In this document: one piece after another, positions 15,535-17,489 of the stretch
Layout: every line of letters begins with the position of its first letter
Position numbering within the stretch: position 1 is the stretch's first letter
Assembly: GCA_937871685.1 (NCBI GenBank)
Contig: CALMOL010000133.1
Coordinates: 1-17,489, forward strand
Reading direction: 5' to 3'
DNA length: 17,489 nucleotides
Source of the DNA: an uncultured Verrucomicrobiota bacterium
Lineage (GTDB): Bacteria > Verrucomicrobiota > Verrucomicrobiia > Chthoniobacterales > SZAS-18
Made by a program: the position numbers and the translations under genes
Notes under the pieces: generated by a model
What the model was told of the DNA's origin: nothing
The model's database searches: none
The model's input: the letters and a program-made list of their open reading frames with translations, nothing else

Positions 15535-17489
15535 TCAGCGCCCTTTCCTCTCTGGCGGTGCTTCCGCCTCGCGCAAACAGGTCTCGATCCAAGCCAAGCT
15601 CTTCTTGCCGCCCTCGTCGAGGTGACCGGCCGCGTCGAGCCGGCGCCGCGCCTCGGCCGCCCGGCGTAAGTCGGCCAGGAGCGTGGCGCGCTCCAACGAC
15701 GACGCCTTGGGTGGCGCATCGCGATAAATTTCCCACCGCGAGCCAGCCGCGTATGCGAAGAGCTTGCTCCATTGCGAATCAGCGTTCGGGCGTTCCAGCC
15801 ACGGGCGGGTGACCTCTATTTCCTTGCCAAAAGCATCGGCCGCCTCGTGCCACACCCGTCTTTGCTGCTGGATGTAACCGATCCTTTCCCAGGCAACGGC
15901 CAGATCGAGTTGCCACTGGGCATTGACAGGATTCTGCGCGACCAAGCGCTCAAGGATGACCAGGGCTGTGCGATAAGCTTTCAGCGCGCCAGCCAAGTCG
16001 TCCTGCGCGCAGAGCGCGTCGCCAACGGTATTATGGTTGGCCGAAAGGTCGTGCTGCCACTCGGCGTTGGCGGGGTCTTGGGCCGCCAAGCGTGCGCGGA
16101 TGGCCAGAGCGTCACGGTAAGCCCTCAATGCTCCGACCAAGTCGCCCTGCGCACTGAGCACGTCTCCGACGTCCTTGTGGCATACAGAAAGGTCACGTTG
16201 CCATTCGGTGTTGGCGGGGTCCTGTGCGACCAAGCGCTCGGCGATGGTCAGTGCCTCCCGATGGGCCGTGAGCGCGCCGGCCAAGTCATCCTGCGCCCTG
16301 AGCACATTGCCGACATCATTAAGGTAAACGGAGAGTTCTCTCTGCCACTGGGAATTGGAGGGATCCTGCGCGATCAAGCGCTGGGCAATGGCCAGTGCGT
16401 CGCGGTGGGCTTTCAGCGCGCCGGCCAAGTCGCCCTGCGCAAGAAGCGCATCGCCGACGTTCTTGTAGCAGATGGAGAGTCCGCGCTGCCACTCGGAGTT
16501 GGTGAGATCTTGCGCGGTCAGGCGCTCGGAGATAGCCAGCGCATCGCGGTGAGCTTTTAGTCCGTCGGCCAAGCCGCCCTGCAAGCGGAGCACGAAGCCG
16601 ACGTTGTTGTAGCCATCCAAGCGATCGACCTGCCACTGAACGTTGGAAGGATCTTGGGCAGCCAGGCGCTCAGCGATGGCCAGCGCGTCACGGTAGGTCT
16701 TCAGCGCGCCGGCTAAGTCGCCATGCTCGCGGAGCATGAATCCGAGATTGTTGTAGCCGAGGAAAAGGTTGTGCTGTTGATCGGCGGCGATGCGCTCGGT
16801 GATGGCCAGCGAGCGGCGATGGGCTGTCAATGCGCCCTCCAAATCGCCCTGGATGCGGAGCACCAGGCCGATCCTTTCGTGGCCGGCGGAAAGATTCTGC
16901 TGCCATTGGGAGCTATCCGCATCCCGCTCCGCTAACTTTTCGAGGATCGCCTGGGCCTCGCGGAAGTCCTTAAGTGCACCGACTAGATCGCCCTGGGCGA
17001 GCTTCACGTCGCCCTGATTGTGTAGAAGGGCCGCGCGGCTGTGCTGAAATTCGAAGGCGTCGCCCTCGCGAGCGAAGCGGCGATGGTATTCCTCGATCTT
17101 CTTGTTCACCCCTTCCATGATCGAGAGGCGGCCGATGGGCCGAAGCTGGTCGCGCAAGTTGAAAGTCATGAACTCGATGAGCTTCTCGGCTCCCTGGCGC
17201 GCGGCGTCGGCGCGGTCGCGCTCGGCGAAGGCGGCCTGCTCGGCTCGGGTGGCACGCCGCAGGTTGATCCAGCCGAAGGCGGCCAGGGCGGCGCAGACGG
17301 TGGCGACGAGTAGGACGATGCCCACCAGGCGGCGCAGGCGGCGGCGCTCGCGCTGGATGGCGCGCAGCTTCTCGGTTACGCGCGCGGCCTCGGCTTCGCG
17401 GGCCGCCGCAGCTTCGCGGGCGGCTTCGGCGGCGCGGGCGGCTTCCTCGGCGGCGGCCTCGCGTTCGCGACGCGCGGCGCGGGAGCGGG
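15535..17489 (-). CDS. Membrane-anchored TPR protein, C-terminal part (N-terminal domain outside window)
   Basis: About 650 residues are visible; the frame is open to the right edge and offers no credible start, so the N-terminus is missing. In order it shows an Ala/Glu/Arg-rich coiled coil (about 17487-17340), a single transmembrane helix (LVGIVLLVATVCAALAAFGW), a second coiled coil, then FMTFNLRDQLRPIGRLSIME. Eight or nine TPR units follow, the middle five exactly 48 residues long, each ending DP-N-x-W and containing AQGDLAGALKAHRDALAI or close variants. The C-terminal 78 residues are non-repetitive and charged. This stalk-plus-TPR tail is found behind protein kinase, caspase-like, TIR and STAND-NTPase domains in large bacterial signalling or defence proteins. 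Which one is present here cannot be seen. Confidence 0.88.
   Translation of the reverse strand, partial: RSRAARREREAAAEEAARAAEAAREAAAAREAEAARVTEKLRAIQRERRRLRRLVGIVLLVATVCAALAAFGWINLRRATRAEQAAFAERDRADAARQGAEKLIEFMTFNLRDQLRPIGRLSIMEGVNKKIEEYHRRFAREGDAFEFQHSRAALLHNQGDVKLAQGDLVGALKDFREAQAILEKLAERDADSSQWQQNLSAGHERIGLVLRIQGDLEGALTAHRRSLAITERIAADQQHNLFLGYNNLGFMLREHGDLAGALKTYRDALAIAERLAAQDPSNVQWQVDRLDGYNNVGFVLRLQGGLADGLKAHRDALAISERLTAQDLTNSEWQRGLSICYKNVGDALLAQGDLAGALKAHRDALAIAQRLIAQDPSNSQWQRELSVYLNDVGNVLRAQDDLAGALTAHREALTIAERLVAQDPANTEWQRDLSVCHKDVGDVLSAQGDLVGALRAYRDALAIRARLAAQDPANAEWQHDLSANHNTVGDALCAQDDLAGALKAYRTALVILERLVAQNPVNAQWQLDLAVAWERIGYIQQQRRVWHEAADAFGKEIEVTRPWLERPNADSQWSKLFAYAAGSRWEIYRDAPPKASSLERATLLADLRRAAEARRRLDAAGHLDEGGKKSLAWIETCLREAEAPPERKGR
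15913..16632 (-). repeat. Five tandem 144-bp coding repeats (TPR units)
   Basis: Words such as GCCAAGTC recur at 15992, 16136, 16280 and 16424, exactly 144 bp apart, in step with the 48-residue TPR unit of the encoded protein. Flanking units are diverged, and two earlier ones (to 16902) are 45 residues long. The near-identical DNA suggests growth by unequal recombination, so the copy number may vary between strains. Confidence 0.85.

Noticed and set aside
15913..16632. CRISPR array or non-coding satellite
   Set aside because: The 144-bp period is in step with an open reading frame and encodes TPR units; there are no unique spacers between short identical repeats.

Overview
This is a GC-rich, gene-dense bacterial window with 17 supportable protein genes, two of them cut by the window edges. 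No rRNA, tRNA, insertion sequence, prophage or CRISPR array was recognised. Gene content and style suggest a Verrucomicrobiota-like chromosome: a B. subtilis-type PurF, a bacterial deoxyhypusine-synthase homologue, a SWIM protein, a SAM-cycle regulator, short intergenic inverted repeats, and few clear Shine-Dalgarno sites. That placement is an inference without a marker gene.

Layout. 1-1449 (minus): N-terminal part of a SWIM zinc-finger protein, probably a SNF2-type helicase. 1586-4282 (plus): purF and purM, de novo purine synthesis, separated by a 156-bp inverted-repeat element. 4283-4420: a second element that almost exactly fills the gap between the purM stop and the stop of the next, convergent gene. 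4427-5425 (minus): deoxyhypusine synthase-like polyamine enzyme. 5612-6352 (plus): DUF2064 GT-A-fold protein. 6398-6547: a third element with two perfect hairpins. 6624-7829 (minus): secreted PQQ-type sugar dehydrogenase. 7913-8572 (plus): antitoxin and VapC/PIN toxin pair.

8644-12442 is the metabolic centre. metK and ahcY (minus) form a two-gene S-adenosylmethionine-cycle operon. It is divergent from an ArsR-HTH/SAM-methyltransferase-like fusion protein with the architecture of SahR, the SAH-sensing repressor. The 132-bp intergenic region has overlapping AT-rich dyads suited to an operator. The regulator is thus next to the genes it probably controls.

12560-15314: an ECF sigma factor (minus) diverges from a small sensorless histidine-kinase-like protein (plus), with a 24-bp dyad between them. 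The kinase is followed by a CysO/MoaD-type sulfur carrier and a small class I methyltransferase. 15535-17489 (minus): the C-terminal part of a membrane-anchored TPR protein with a 48-residue repeat. Its N-terminal domain lies outside the window.

The most unusual feature is in the non-coding DNA. At least four junctions carry different inverted-repeat elements with the same plan: arms of short repeated words around a structured core of about 55-90 bp. One has compensatory base-pair changes. One 14-bp word also sits directly upstream of two unrelated start codons.
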